64,000 nt of DNA from Stentor roeselii (Eukaryota > Ciliophora > Heterotrichea > Heterotrichida > Stentoridae), in assembly GCA_006503475.1 (NCBI GenBank), contig RSEH01000056.1, positions 118,399-182,398 of the forward strand, in the 5' to 3' direction. Made by a program: the position numbers and the translations under genes. Every line of letters starts with the position of its first letter. Position 1 is the first letter of the stretch. Positions 9,542 to 20,471 of the stretch are shown here, in pieces. The notes beneath the pieces are model-generated. The model saw nothing but the letters and a program-made list of their open reading frames with translations, did no database searches and was not told the origin of the DNA.

Positions 9542-10732
9542 ATGATCTGGGTGTTATTTCTGTGTATAAGAGTCTTATCCATCAAGCTAATTATAGACAA
9601 CTCAAAAAATTACTACTACACAATCACCACAGGCTTCGGCTCACCCATCCAAAATTTATCATTATCGATATCAACCTCTTCACAAGTAATAAAAAAACAG
9701 TTCACATGGTTCGACGAAAACACTTGCAAGGATTGTCACGAATCAAAAAAAAAATTCAATCCAAACGAATCCTCTACCTTCATAACAGATTCCTGGAAAA
9801 AAGTTAACTTTGACGTACTTTCTTCATAGTTCATGAATGGCGTCGTATCCGGGATTCCATCATCAGACATCCAAACAATATCCGAGAGTCTTTCACTTCG
9901 AGTTCCCTTCGTCTTAGCCTCAACTGACGTGCAAGGCATCTCAATCATAACCTTCACACCTGACGGTGCATTAGGATTATGTCCCAGCAGTGGTTTTTTA
10001 AAATCCTTATTCAAATCTTCAGAAATTCCAGAAGAATTTTTTTCACTTTACTTCAGCGATAACGATTTTTCAGAAAAATCAACGAAAATAGAGAGTCAGC
10101 TACTTTTAGGAGAAGTTGACATGAAGTTGACACAGGAAACTGAAGGAATTTTAATCCAAACTAAAGACTGTTGGGAGTTTCAAATGACTCAAGTGTTCTA
10201 TAGAGACTCTTTAGTTTCATCAGGGTCATTTGGTTATTTCGACTCAAGTTATTACTTCTTATTCGGCCCTAAACGAGAAGTTTTAAATTTACTTCAAGTG
10301 TTTATCGGCACTCACAATTGCAGGCAAGGAATAGAAGGTTTTTACATATGTACTTGTATGAACTTCGATGACTACTCAGACCTGATCTTCTCAATAAACA
10401 ATGAACACCTAATCCTACCACCCAGTAAGTACTTCTTAAAAGTAGGAGAAAGATGTTATTTACTTCTCCAGTATTCAGAGCAGGTGAATAACCAGTTCTG
10501 GCGACTAGGTCTTCCATTATTCCGAGAATACTACAGCATCTTCAACCAGTCCTCCTCATCCATTCAGTTCTTCCGAGCGAAGCCATCTGAAGTACAGTCA
10601 AACGACGAGTACTCAATAAAACGTTGGGTGACAATCACAATAACAATAACAGTCCTGATCCTATCATTCATCAGTCTCTTCATCATCTATTCCATCTTCT
10701 GCAAACCTCCATCAAGATGGGTGTCTGTTTAA
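9542..10732 (+). CDS. Pepsin-like (A1) membrane protein with degenerate active site, two exons
   Basis: 391 residues after removing the 15-nt intron 9815-9829 (GTACTTTCTTCATAG), which otherwise ends the frame with TAG. A signal peptide (~1-18) precedes YYYTITTGFGSPIQNLSL, the pepsin N-terminal strand pattern. Where pepsins have DTGSS this protein has STSSQ, so the first catalytic Asp is missing. Later landmarks are FTPDGALGLCPSSG, EEFFSLYFSDN, LLLGEVD, a second active-site region reading FDSSYYFLFGP in place of VDTGTS, LILPPSKYF and LPLFREYYSIFNQ. A single membrane helix (~360-382) precedes a short cytoplasmic tail. The fold is aspartyl protease; activity is unlikely because both D-T-G triads are broken. 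It may bind peptide or act as a receptor. Confidence 0.8.
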
Positions 10733-10793
10733 TAATCTTATGAAAATGTCGCACGTTACCCAAGTCGATTGAATAATACCCAGTTATTTATAA

Positions 10794-11516
10794 ATGAACC
10801 CCTACAGCGCGGGAAACAGGTCAAAGGTTTACTCAACGTCATCAACAGGCTCAGAACAAACAAAAGCCTCGAAAGACAAGCCGAAATGTCCTACTCCGCG
10901 ATACTCATCATTTAACATCGACTCAGTCTTGTCACCTTTTTCAAATCTGCCCACTTCCACTCCTTTCAAATTTCTCAGCTTTGACTCAACAACGAGTCCT
11001 CGCCATAGACGACAGCCGAGTGTTTTAATTAAAGACATAAACCACATCTACAAGTTCAATGAAAGTCCTATTTCTTCTGATGAGATCAGTGATGAAGAAT
11101 GCATTTCGGACTTGGCTAAAAATGCGAAAAATTCGATTTTCGCATCGACTGCTGATCGGAAAAGCTCGAATTGTGATAGTTTGCTGAAAAAACAAGAAGA
11201 AATGGATCATTCGAGTTATCAAGAAATGAATACAAAACCTGATGAGAATTATACGACTCAGATCACGACTATTCATGAAGGGAGAGAAACTCCTTTAGGG
11301 ATACTTCCGAAGAAGTTGTTTTGTGAGAGGTGTAAACTTGACACGACAACTATGGTGAAGGTCAAGTTGCCCACTTTGCCTTTTTGGAGGGTCTTGTGTT
11401 GTATGAACTCTGTGACTGACCCTTGTCTGGACATTGAAAATCTTGACAAGTTTCAAGAATTCCAGCATCGATGTCGCATGTGTAACCATGTAATCGCTAC
11501 TGGGTACCCATTGTAG
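10794..11516 (+). CDS. LITAF-like zinc-ribbon protein
   Basis: 240 residues, ATG at 10794. The first ~170 residues are Ser/Thr/Asp-rich and probably disordered. The C-terminal ~70 residues carry LFCERCKL (CxxC), a hydrophobic stretch LPTLPFWRVLCCMN, and FQHRCRMCNHVIATG (HxCxxC). This matches the LITAF arrangement, in which two half zinc-ribbon knuckles flank a membrane-inserted hydrophobic segment on the cytosolic face of endosomes. The hydrophobic part is short, so assignment is tentative. The codon ending switches from A/C in the first 250 bases to T/G afterwards. Confidence 0.55.
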   Translation: MNPYSAGNRSKVYSTSSTGSEQTKASKDKPKCPTPRYSSFNIDSVLSPFSNLPTSTPFKFLSFDSTTSPRHRRQPSVLIKDINHIYKFNESPISSDEISDEECISDLAKNAKNSIFASTADRKSSNCDSLLKKQEEMDHSSYQEMNTKPDENYTTQITTIHEGRETPLGILPKKLFCERCKLDTTTMVKVKLPTLPFWRVLCCMNSVTDPCLDIENLDKFQEFQHRCRMCNHVIATGYPL

Positions 11517-11537
11517 GTATTATATATATTAACTTAA

Positions 11538-12164
11538 CTAAAAGTCTAAACAGTTCAGACAGACTAAAAGGTCAACAGCTGTCATCTTTTGAGAAAATTC
11601 TTGGGTGTTAATGTTGAAAAATTCATCGTATTTCACTGTTATTATTGAGTACTTCTCGAATGGGTCTAAAAGTGACATGAACTCAATTATACTTGGAGTT
11701 GCCTGACTTGTGTACTTTGTTCCGATGAACTCGACTTCTATCATCAAACATCTCATCTCATTCGCAATGCTGCTGATGCCGACTTTAAAGATAAAGTCAC
11801 CGATTTGAAGGATTTGACCTGAAAGAAGGTATGTTTGACGGATTTTAAAACTTTGGGTACTGTCGATTAACTTGCTCAGGTTTCGGTCACCTTGGATTAT
11901 TTGTAGACTTGATGAGGATTTTATTACACCGATGTGATGGTCTGGGTAGGTGACTAGGTAAAGGTTTGAAGAGTTTTCTGAGTTCTTGTGGTGAAGGACT
12001 GTTATTGACTGGCTCCAGTCGGATAATTCGTAGGCGTTCATTGTGTGGAGGACTTGCAATACTCGGCTGAACTCTTGACGAAAGTCTTTTTCAGTGTACT
12101 TGTAAGTCCGAGTGACTCCCATGTTTTTATTATTGCTTGCCATCTGAAATCTGCTTATTCTCAA
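11538..12164 (-). CDS. MED20: Mediator complex subunit 20 (MED20)
   Basis: 208 residues from the ATG at 12164; an internal start at MGVTRTY (residue 15) matches the usual MED20 start MGVT and may be the real one. Features in order are an N-terminal helix region, a beta-rich core (LYLVTYPDHHIGVI), RQTYLLSGQILQIGDFIFKVG, CLMIEVEFIGTKY and IEFMSLLDP. The DF.(V/F)KVG strand and the EVE.G strand are diagnostic of the MED20 split-barrel. It would act in the Mediator head module during Pol II initiation, in the nucleus. MED7 is encoded elsewhere in this window. Convergent with the LITAF-like gene (21 bp between stops). Confidence 0.8.
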   Translation of the reverse strand: MRISRFQMASNNKNMGVTRTYKYTEKDFRQEFSRVLQVLHTMNAYELSDWSQSITVLHHKNSENSSNLYLVTYPDHHIGVIKSSSSLQIIQGDRNLSKLIDSTQSFKIRQTYLLSGQILQIGDFIFKVGISSIANEMRCLMIEVEFIGTKYTSQATPSIIEFMSLLDPFEKYSIITVKYDEFFNINTQEFSQKMTAVDLLVCLNCLDF

Positions 12165-12210
12165 CTAGTTTCACTTTTCACCAGGCAAGTTTAAAAAAAG
12201 AAAAATTCAT

Positions 12211-12618
12211 CTAAAAAGGAACAATAGTTTTAAGTATTGTCTTAACTTTACACCTAACCTGGTTCTCGTTTTCTGGAATGAAATATGTTTTTAAAGAAAT
12301 CATCTCAGTGTTTCTTTCTCTTGGGTCTGGGGTTTTAAGAAGGCAACTTCCTCTCGAATTCCCTGAATTTAAAGGAGGTGTTCTTATTGGAGAAGAAATT
12401 TGACTGAGTTTTGACGATAAGTGGCTATTCAATATACAAGACCCGATCATTAAGATCGGGTTTGGACTTCTACGCCTTCGATTTGGATTAGCAACCTTTT
12501 GTAACTTCTTAGAAATGCTCAAAGCTCGGAATTTGTTCACAGCATAGTTTTTTCGAAAACAGAACTTGACGGGTTTAGGACCGGCTGGATTTTGAAGCTT
12601 TGGTGAAACAGGAATCAT
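12211..12618 (-). CDS. Small basic hypothetical protein, 135 aa
   Basis: An open frame of 135 residues with ATG at 12618, rich in Pro, Lys, Arg, Ser and Asn (for example ANPNRRRRSPNP). It is probably disordered with short basic clusters. No known domain is visible. It lies 46 bp upstream of MED20 on the same strand, and its base composition is like that of neighbouring genes, so it is plausibly real. The evidence is length and context only. Confidence 0.4.
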   Translation of the reverse strand: MIPVSPKLQNPAGPKPVKFCFRKNYAVNKFRALSISKKLQKVANPNRRRRSPNPILMIGSCILNSHLSSKLSQISSPIRTPPLNSGNSRGSCLLKTPDPRERNTEMISLKTYFIPENENQVRCKVKTILKTIVPF

Positions 12619-13444
12619 TTTAGCTTTGATATAATGGATTGAATTGAAATCAGATATGAAACAGAAATTTTTTAAGAAGGATTTGGAAGTTTAGAATTTA
12701 TTTGATTTATTGGGATTTTTGTTAATAATGGCTGGATGGGAGGTGTTTATTGAGGATAAGATTTTAGTTGATAATCTATATCATAGCTATTACTTAAAAT
12801 CTAAACTATTTTTACTAACACCAAATCAGTTTCTGATGATATTTTCTAACTCAATTTCATAAAATAATTGAAAATTTACCTTGGTAGATAAATCATACAA
12901 TTTCCATCCTATTTAAGATCTGTTAAAAATTTCTATTATCATGACTTATTTTTTTCTAATTTCATAAACTTAACTTTCTCAAAGTAAGACATCCTTGACA
13001 AGCCTACTTTACTCCTGAGGATTTATCCTGAATTTTGAGAATCAGTGACAACTAATTGATATTAAAATCGTTAAATTGTCCATGAGGCTTTGTCAGAAAA
13101 ACAGTAAAAGTATTTGCGAACTAAATCTTAGAAGTGATATTGTATATCTTATAGATAATATTCTAGAAATTTTATTTTCTGGCTGATTTATTATTCAGTT
13201 AATGACCTAACAAAACCTTAGTACTTATCTTTCATTAATATGAAGGATTATAATACTCATTTACAAAGTATACTATACTAAACTTTTGAGATAGAACAAT
13301 ATCATTTAATATCTTATGATTACAAATAAAGGATAAATATAATCAATAATAAATCCCAAATTCATCTAATCATTAAATTATCTAGATATTTAACCCTAAT
13401 GATACTTTCAAATTCAACATTTTTTCAACTGTTGAATAATAAAA
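12619..13444. other. AT-rich intergenic spacer, ~0.8 kb
   Basis: Very AT-rich DNA upstream of the first DNase II gene. No frame, RNA or repeat is supported. Transcription of the gene at 13445 presumably begins close to its ATG. Confidence 0.5.
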
Positions 13445-14461
13445 ATGTTTCAATTTCTGATTCTTCCCTTAGCTCTCTCGCTATCCTGCAAAGATATGTC
13501 AGGAAATGATGTTTCTTGGTTTTCAATGATAAAAATCCCTGAATCAATCTCGCCAACGAACGGTTTAGAGTTCATGTACCTAGACCCTAACTCTCAGTTA
13601 ATCAATATTCAACAGTCACTAATAAATGACCCAGGAGCCTTATCCTACACCTTATCCCAATTGAACGACAAGTCAATTTCTTCATTCATGTTCAAGTAAT
13701 CCTTAAACAGCGACGAGCCGCCCTTGACATTGACTTCAAAAATATCATCATCAACCCAAGCCCATGCGAAAGGAGTTGTCATGTATACATCAACAGAAGC
13801 CATTTACTTCACCCACTCAATCCCACTTTTCCCAAACATGACATCTGACGGTTCAATCAACACAACAGTTTCTTACTCAGAAACCATTTACGCTCAAGAT
13901 TTGATGTGTGTTTCACTTTCAAGCCAAAATTTATTTAACCTTTTAGGCGTGATGGCTTTGATTCAGCCTATTGTTTACTACAAGAATATTGTCTTGAGTA
14001 ATGAAAATGTCACAAATGTCATTAATAACGTCATACCAAATCTACCTCCTAGTGTTGGAATCACTTTGAATCAGGGACAGCTTTACTATATTGCGAAGTC
14101 AAGATACAGTAATGTCTATCTTTGGGATAACTCAGTCACTAGTTTCTTTCAGGCTGGAGTGAAAGTTGAGTCTTGGGGAAGACCTTATATGCCTTCTACT
14201 TGTCCACCGAATTTACCTTATCCTGTTTTGAATATTGCTAGTTTGAAGATTCTTGGGTATAGCTGGTTGGATACTCAAGATCATTCAAAGTGGGGAATCG
14301 TTGATGGGATCAGTGTTGTTTGCTATGGTGATATGAACCGGATGACTTCTCAGTTAGGGAGAGGAGGAGGAGCACTTTGTATGAACCTTGATTGGTTTTA
14401 TAAAATTCATCAAAGTATTATTACTGGGGCTAATCCTTGTAATACATTGGAATTCCAGTAA
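13445..14461 (+). CDS. DNASE2: Deoxyribonuclease II family protein, copy 1 (two exons)
   Basis: 333 residues after removing the 15-nt intron 13696-13710 (GTAATCCTTAAACAG), which has an in-frame TAA. Splicing restores FNDEPP, the LYNDQPP motif of DNase II. A signal peptide (~1-15) precedes SLSCKDMSGNDVSWF, the family start. The two catalytic histidine motifs are present: HAKGV (His102) and DHSKW (His275), followed by CYGDMNR and RGGGALC. DNase II is a PLD-fold acid endonuclease of lysosomes and phagosomes that needs no metal. Here it probably digests DNA of ingested prey or is secreted. It is the first of three paralogues and is nearly identical in its 3' two thirds to the copy at 18230. Confidence 0.93.
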
Positions 14462-14677
14462 TTAAGATTAGTAAGTTTTATTAGAATTTGTTTTACTTGA
14501 AAGTTATTATTATTTAGATAAGATTATTATGAGATGACTAAAGATGAGGTTTTTGGGCTTCAAATTAAGTTTTATTTTAAATTGATTTATAAGAGTAATT
14601 ATTTTGCATACATGAATAACAATGCACTTTAATCTTTAATTAAACTATATAATTATTAAAATATATCTAACCTTACT

Positions 14678-16141
14678 CTAAAACTTTTTGATTAAATTCG
14701 AAGAGGCAGTCTTCATTTTCTTGCCTGGGTGTAGGTAAAACCTCATAATCAGTAGGTATGTCGAATTTTTTGCAGAAAAGTACAATTTAAAATCAATTAC
14801 ATCTTCATTTTCAAGTATTGGAATTTTAGTATTTAAAGCAATTTCACACTGATTGCCTCTAGTTTTCAAAGGTAATAATTCTTCAACATATCGAGAATTT
14901 AAAAACCTTAAAATATATTTTTCTTTTGACTTTTCTATCTTAACTTTGGGTGTAAAACGATTAATATGAATGAACTTTTCTGAACCTACTGAATATAAGA
15001 TAGAATAATTGTATTGATATCTTCTTATGATTAAGTTATCTCCATTGAAGATAATTTTCTCTTTTTCACGCTTTTTATAACAATTTTCAACTTCCGATAT
15101 AGTTTCGAAGTTATTTCTAAGAGCTTTAGTAAAATTACTTTGGAAATTATATTTCAAATTTAGATCAACATCTAAATTAGGAATTATTAAATGATTGATG
15201 TGGTTAAATACTAATTTATTGTATATTTTTCCATATTCTTGATCATTATTAATCAGAATTAAATTACTGAAGATTCGATGATATCTTATTTCTTTAACAT
15301 CATTACCAAGTGGAGAATAAATTTCAAAATCTGATTCATGTACACTAATAATTTTTTTGTAATGATTAGCTAATTGTTTTTTAAAAAAAACTTCAGACAA
15401 AATATGAATGATCAAGATTCTTTGAGGTATATGATTTTTTTGCAGTTTATCATAATAAGCATTTAGGTTTCTCAATATTTGAAAAAATTCACTTATTCTA
15501 TTTCTATAAATATACACATGCATATCAGTTCCCAAAGCAGTTAAAGTATTCATTACTCTTTGTTGATTTTCAATAACTGAATCACTTATTGATAAATAAT
15601 AAGGAGAATGAATGGTAGTATGTGATTCCATTAACAGAACAACTCTCTTCCCTATTTTTGTGACAGTTGCACATAACTCATCAGTATTGCTTGCCTCTGT
15701 TATATTCAACCCACTGATTCCATTTAAAACAAAAGTTTTTCCAGAATTTCTCTCCCCAAAGATCATCAAAGATAAATTCAGGTTACCAAGCTGTTCTGTC
15801 ATAATTTTTTTTATCTCTTTTTTATTATCTGTTTGAAAATTAACAATTAAGCCTTGATCATATACTATAACATCAGTAAGCTTTTTCAATTTAATTTTTA
15901 TTAAGAATTTATTGATAATTTTATTTTTACTTTCTTCATGAGGACCTGCTTCAATCTCATTATCAAATCTAGATTCACCCATTTCTGATTTGATTGATTC
16001 GATTAATGATTGCTTTTCAGCATAGGGCTTTATTTCTATTGATATTGAATTATTCTTAGTTTCTTTAATTTTCGTCCTGCCTATCCTTCTTAGTTCAGAA
16101 GAAATATTACTGAAACAATTACTTAGTTCAAATAAGCTCAT
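14678..16141 (-). CDS. P-loop NTPase-like protein of unknown family, 487 aa
   Basis: ATG at 16141. A Walker A motif, FGERNSGKT, sits near residue 130 after the hydrophobic strand LNLSLMI. A following strand, RVVLLMES, could serve as Walker B, but no NKxD or TKxD guanine motif was found. The C-terminal half is beta-rich with strands such as IIFNGDNLIIRRYQ and may be a recognition domain. The arrangement is loosely like GBP/atlastin or other large GTPases, but this is not secure. Codons are strongly A/T-ending, unlike the housekeeping genes. It lies alone between two DNase II copies beside a 2-kb AT-rich gap, which suggests a fast-evolving accessory gene. Confidence 0.6.
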   Translation of the reverse strand: MSLFELSNCFSNISSELRRIGRTKIKETKNNSISIEIKPYAEKQSLIESIKSEMGESRFDNEIEAGPHEESKNKIINKFLIKIKLKKLTDVIVYDQGLIVNFQTDNKKEIKKIMTEQLGNLNLSLMIFGERNSGKTFVLNGISGLNITEASNTDELCATVTKIGKRVVLLMESHTTIHSPYYLSISDSVIENQQRVMNTLTALGTDMHVYIYRNRISEFFQILRNLNAYYDKLQKNHIPQRILIIHILSEVFFKKQLANHYKKIISVHESDFEIYSPLGNDVKEIRYHRIFSNLILINNDQEYGKIYNKLVFNHINHLIIPNLDVDLNLKYNFQSNFTKALRNNFETISEVENCYKKREKEKIIFNGDNLIIRRYQYNYSILYSVGSEKFIHINRFTPKVKIEKSKEKYILRFLNSRYVEELLPLKTRGNQCEIALNTKIPILENEDVIDFKLYFSAKNSTYLLIMRFYLHPGKKMKTASSNLIKKF

Positions 16142-18229
16142 TGATCTTTCTTCATATTGATTATAATTATTGCTTAATGATACTGCTTTTGAGTCTGATA
16201 TTTATATTATTCTATAAAATAATTTAAAATGTGGAATCTACAATTGAAGATTTTATTTCAGTCTTGTGAAATAATTGAATTTTTCGATAGAAATTAAGTG
16301 CCAGGATTATAATTTTCATTTGGAGTAAATCTCAGAATGTGTTTCAGATTTGCAGCTTAATTGTTGAGTAATATTATTACAATATTCATAAGGTAGATTA
16401 AGATAAGTAGTAAACTAATAAGAAAGTTGAGGGATTTTTATAGGTAAAGCTTAGCTTTTAAGGGATTTGGATATTCGATGTCTTTATCCTAAGCAGGCTA
16501 TTTCAATCAGATATTTTTTAATTTTAGATATTTAGACCTGATGATTGGGAAAATTTTCTCAAATTTAGCTTTGTTAAACTATTTTTTTCTCAATAACTTA
16601 AATATTTGTTTTTATTTTCCTAATCTAGCCCCAACTCAGAATTAAAGTTCTCGATCAATAAATTTCAATGACAAAGTTTGATATTCATGTATTTTAAGAT
16701 CTTTGCTTATTCATTTATTCATAATTTATAATTAGATTTGGGTTTATATACCTAATTATTAATTTAAAACAAATATATTGAAATTTATTTAATAAGTAAA
16801 GTCTAATCTTAAATCTAATAAATCAACCAATTACCATAATTAATTTCAGACAAGGACACTAAGAGGAGTAATTAAATCGACTTCTTAAACTCAAAGTCAT
16901 TTACTTTATCAGCGAATATTTCTTTGTAAATTGCAAATCGAGTTGTATCTTTGCATCATGAACTTTTTTCATATTTCAGATATTCTATGATTTGAAATGA
17001 TGCTATGTTGACTGTAAAAGATATTCAACCAATAGCCTATGAAAAAAAATGTAAATAAAGCATCATTATCTTTTTGTTTATAAATGATTTCGCATCTGCA
17101 GTCCTCTTTTGATTGTAGATAATTAATATGAAATTAGGCTGAAATAGGTTTCTTTATTTCAGGAATAGAGAAATAAAGGTAGTATAAATTTTAGTTAAAG
17201 GAATTTATAGTTTTTTCTTGGTTTATTATGGATTATTTTACAGAGGGTTTTTCATCTCAAATAAATCAATTAGATTCTATTAGCCCAAACTTATCAAAAT
17301 TTTTTTTTATAGTAGAACTCATAAATCTAGATCTTTGGAATTAACTAACTAACTTCAAGTAAAATAGGCAAAATATATATTCATGTTTATATTGAACTAA
17401 TATAAAGATGGAACAAATTAAAGTTAAACTTTGTAAATTTATCTATTAATCAACTCTGAAAGTCTCTAAAAATGAGATTGTTTAGAAGGATAGTGATTTG
17501 ATAGCGTCATTTGGTCATATGCGAAAGAATAGTAGCTAGCATCATGTGATAACTTTGCAAAGAATAGTAATTCAATAGCGTCATTTGCTAATTTTACAAA
17601 AGTAAACTGAACATATAGTATCGTCTGCAGAATTTAAAAAAGAAATAAATTTCAATCGTATTCTGCTTGATTCTGGGTTTTCTTTATTTCTTTCAAAGAT
17701 TACATGGGCTTGATCTTTTGTTTTATTTGAAACTCTGAATCGTCTTGTGCAATCTCTTTTAAAATTTCTTGTCTATTCGTTAATCCAATCATTCATCCTC
17801 CTTGCCGAAGGAAGAACCTTATCGGCACGTCATCCTATTTAATCAACAGGTGAGTCAATTCTTTGATTTCATTGAAAACAGCTCATAGTCTACATTCTTT
17901 GACAATTGAGATCAAAATAACTTGTAGTCACTATCAAGATGATGCAGTGGTTGTTTGAGACTTACTAATTTACACCTAAATGAAATAGTTCTCTGCTAAA
18001 TACTCACAAAATATCGATGCACATATGATACGCTTCACTCTTCAGCTTTTATTTAAGCCTCCTACACTTTGCACATGCTAAGGTCTGATTGAAATCATTC
18101 TCTTAATAAAAACACGAAAATCAGGTGAATTTAAACCGTAAATAATTCTCTTCAAAATCAGACAAGTACAAAATTTAAACCCGTAAAGGAATTTACGATT
18201 AAGCATGTCCACTAATGCTGAGTAATAAA
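16142..18229. other. Gene-free AT-rich spacer, ~2.1 kb
   Basis: Between the P-loop gene and DNase II copy 2. No coding frame is supported. It contains a short degenerate tandem repeat (17488-17640) and a GC-richer 25-nt hairpin at 17803-17827 (TGCCGA paired with TCGGCA, with an inner AGG/CCT pairing). I see nothing recognisable as a tRNA or snRNA. Confidence 0.5.
17488..17640. repeat. Degenerate tandem repeat, 3-4 units of ~35-40 bp
   Basis: Three units each begin with GGATAGT or GAATAGT and end with an (C)GAAA, CAAA or ACAAA stretch. Units 1 and 3 share ATAGCGTCATTTG exactly, and unit 2 has AGCATCATGTG in that place. A fourth, weaker unit contains ATAGTATCGTCTG. It is the only clear minisatellite-like structure in the window apart from the telomere. 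Confidence 0.55.
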
Positions 18230-19252
18230 ATGTATTTACTACTGATCCTTGACTCAGTGTTCTCGTTGTCCTGCAAAGATATGTCAGGAAATGATGTTTC
18301 TTGGTTTTCAATGATAAAAATCCCTGGATCAATCTCTCCAACGAACGGTTTAGAGTTCATGTACCTGGACCCTTATTCTCGATCAATCAACATCCAAGAG
18401 TCACTAATAAATGACCCAGGAGCCTTGTCCTACACCTTATCCCAATTGAACGACAAGTCAATATCTTCATTCATGTTCAAGTAATCCTTAAACAGCGACG
18501 AGCCGCCCTTGACATTGACTTCAAAAATATCATCATCAACCCAAGCCCATGCGAAAGGAGTTGTCATGTATACATCAACAGAAGGCATCTACTTGACCCA
18601 CTCAATTCCGCTTTTCCCAAGCATGACAAAGCACGGTTCAATAAACACAACAGTTTCTTACTCAGAAACCATTTACGCTCAAGACTTGATGTGTGTTTCA
18701 CTTTCAAGCCACAACTTATTTAACCTTTTAGGCGTGATGGCTTTGATTCAACCTGTTGTTTACTACAAGAATATTGTCTTGAGTAATGAAAATGTCACAA
18801 AGGTCATTGATAACGTCATACCAAATCTTCCTCCTAGTGTTGGAATCAGCTTCAATCAGGGGCACGGACATTTTTACTATATTGCGAAGTCAAGATACAG
18901 TAATGTTCATCTTTGGGATAACTCAGTCGCTAGTTTCTTTCAGGCTGGAGTGAAAGTTGAGTCTTGGGGAAGACCTTATATGCCTTCTACTTGTCCACCG
19001 AATTTACCTTATCCTGTTTTGAATATTGCTAGTTTGAAGATTCTTGGTTATAGCTGGATGGATACTCAAGATCATTCAAAGTGGGGAATCGTTGATGGGA
19101 TCAGTGTTGTTTGCTATGGTGATATGAACCGAATGACTTCTCAGTTAGGGAGAGGAGGAGGAGCACTTTGTATGAACCTTGATTGGTTTTATAAAATTCA
19201 TCAAAATATTATTACTGGAACTAATCCTTGTAATACAATGGAAATCCAGTAG
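18230..19252 (+). CDS. DNASE2: Deoxyribonuclease II family protein, copy 2 (two exons)
   Basis: 335 residues from the ATG at 18230, preferred because the AATAAAATG context and hydrophobic start MYLLLILD match the other copies; an in-frame ATG five codons upstream (18215) is possible. The intron 18481-18495 has the same 15 bases as in copy 1 and contains TAA. Both histidine motifs (HAKGV, DHSKW), CYGDMNR and RGGGALC are intact. It differs from copy 1 mainly in the signal peptide and by a small insertion near GHGHFYY. The near identity at nucleotide level, including the intron and part of the 3' flank, indicates recent duplication or gene conversion. Confidence 0.93.
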
Positions 19253-19448
19253 TTAAATTAGTTAGAGTTTATTAGTATTTTTATAGTTTTTATTTTAGAA
19301 ATCGATTATTGAGTAGATGGATGATTAACTCATTACCCATTAAAATCAAGTTCTAAGATTTCACCAAAATGTGAACTTTTATGATCAAATAAAAATTTTT
19401 CTATATAATTATTAACTCTCCTTGAAACTGGTGAAAATATTAAATAAA

Positions 19449-20471
19449 ATGATTCAATTTTTTCATTTTTATCTCTTTTCTCTAGTTTCCTCACTATCCT
19501 GCAAAGACATGTCAGGATCAGACGTCAGTTGGTACTCAATCCTAAAAGCTCCAAAAGCAGTATCAGACAAACAAGGTTTAGAGTTCATGTACCTAGACAG
19601 TAAAACCGACTCAGCAATCTTTCAAAAATCTCTTCTAAACACTGCAGGTGCCTTATCCTACACCTTATCCCAGCTGAACAACAATTCAATATCATCATTC
19701 CTATTCAAGTAAAATCCACTCAGCGACCAGCCTCCCTCCACCTTCTCAACTCTAAAATTATCATCATCAACCTTAGCCCACAGCAAAGGAGTCGTAATGT
19801 ACACCGAGAGCCAAGGCATTTACCTGATCCACTCAATTCCCCAGTTCCCAAAGTTTTCCCCTGACGGTAAAATAAACTCAACAGTAGACTTTTCACAAAC
19901 CCTTTACGGGCAGAACCTGATGTGCCTATCTCTTGACACTCAGCAACTTTTTGACTTACTCGGCGTGATGGCCTTGATTCAACCTTTGGTTTACTACAAG
20001 AATATCTTGCTTCAAAATGAAAATGTCACAAAAGTCACTCAAGACTTGATACCTGAACTGCCTGCGAGTCTTGGAATAGGATTCAGTCAAAATAATCTGC
20101 AGTTCTTTTATATTGCAAAGTCGCGGTATAGTGGACTTTACCTTTGGGATGATTCTGTCACTGAGTTCTTTCAGGCTGGGGTTCAGGTACAGTCTTGGGG
20201 AAGGCCTTATATGCCTCCTGTTTGTCCTACGGAATTTGAGTATCAGGTTGATAATATTGTTACTTTTAAAGTTTCGCAGTATTCCTGGAAAAGTACTCAG
20301 GATCACTCGAAATGGGGAATTGTTGATAGGGTTAATGTTGTTTGCTATGGAGATATGAATCGCATGACTTCTCAGATGGGAAGAGGCGGAGGAACTCTTT
20401 GTTTGAAACTTGATTGGTTTTACCAGGTACATAAATCGATTATCACCAGTGTTAGCTCTTGTAGTGCCTAG
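19449..20471 (+). CDS. DNASE2: Deoxyribonuclease II family protein, copy 3 (two exons)
   Basis: 335 residues from the ATG at 19449, which gives the signal peptide MIQFFHFYLFSLVSS. The 15-nt intron 19709-19723 (GTAAAATCCACTCAG) is at the same codon position as in copies 1 and 2 but has a different sequence; splicing gives FNDQPP. Catalytic motifs HSKGV and DHSKW, then CYGDMNR and RGGGTLC, are present. It is clearly more diverged than copies 1 and 2 are from each other, so it is the older duplicate. It lies 196 bp after copy 2 on the same strand. Confidence 0.93.
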
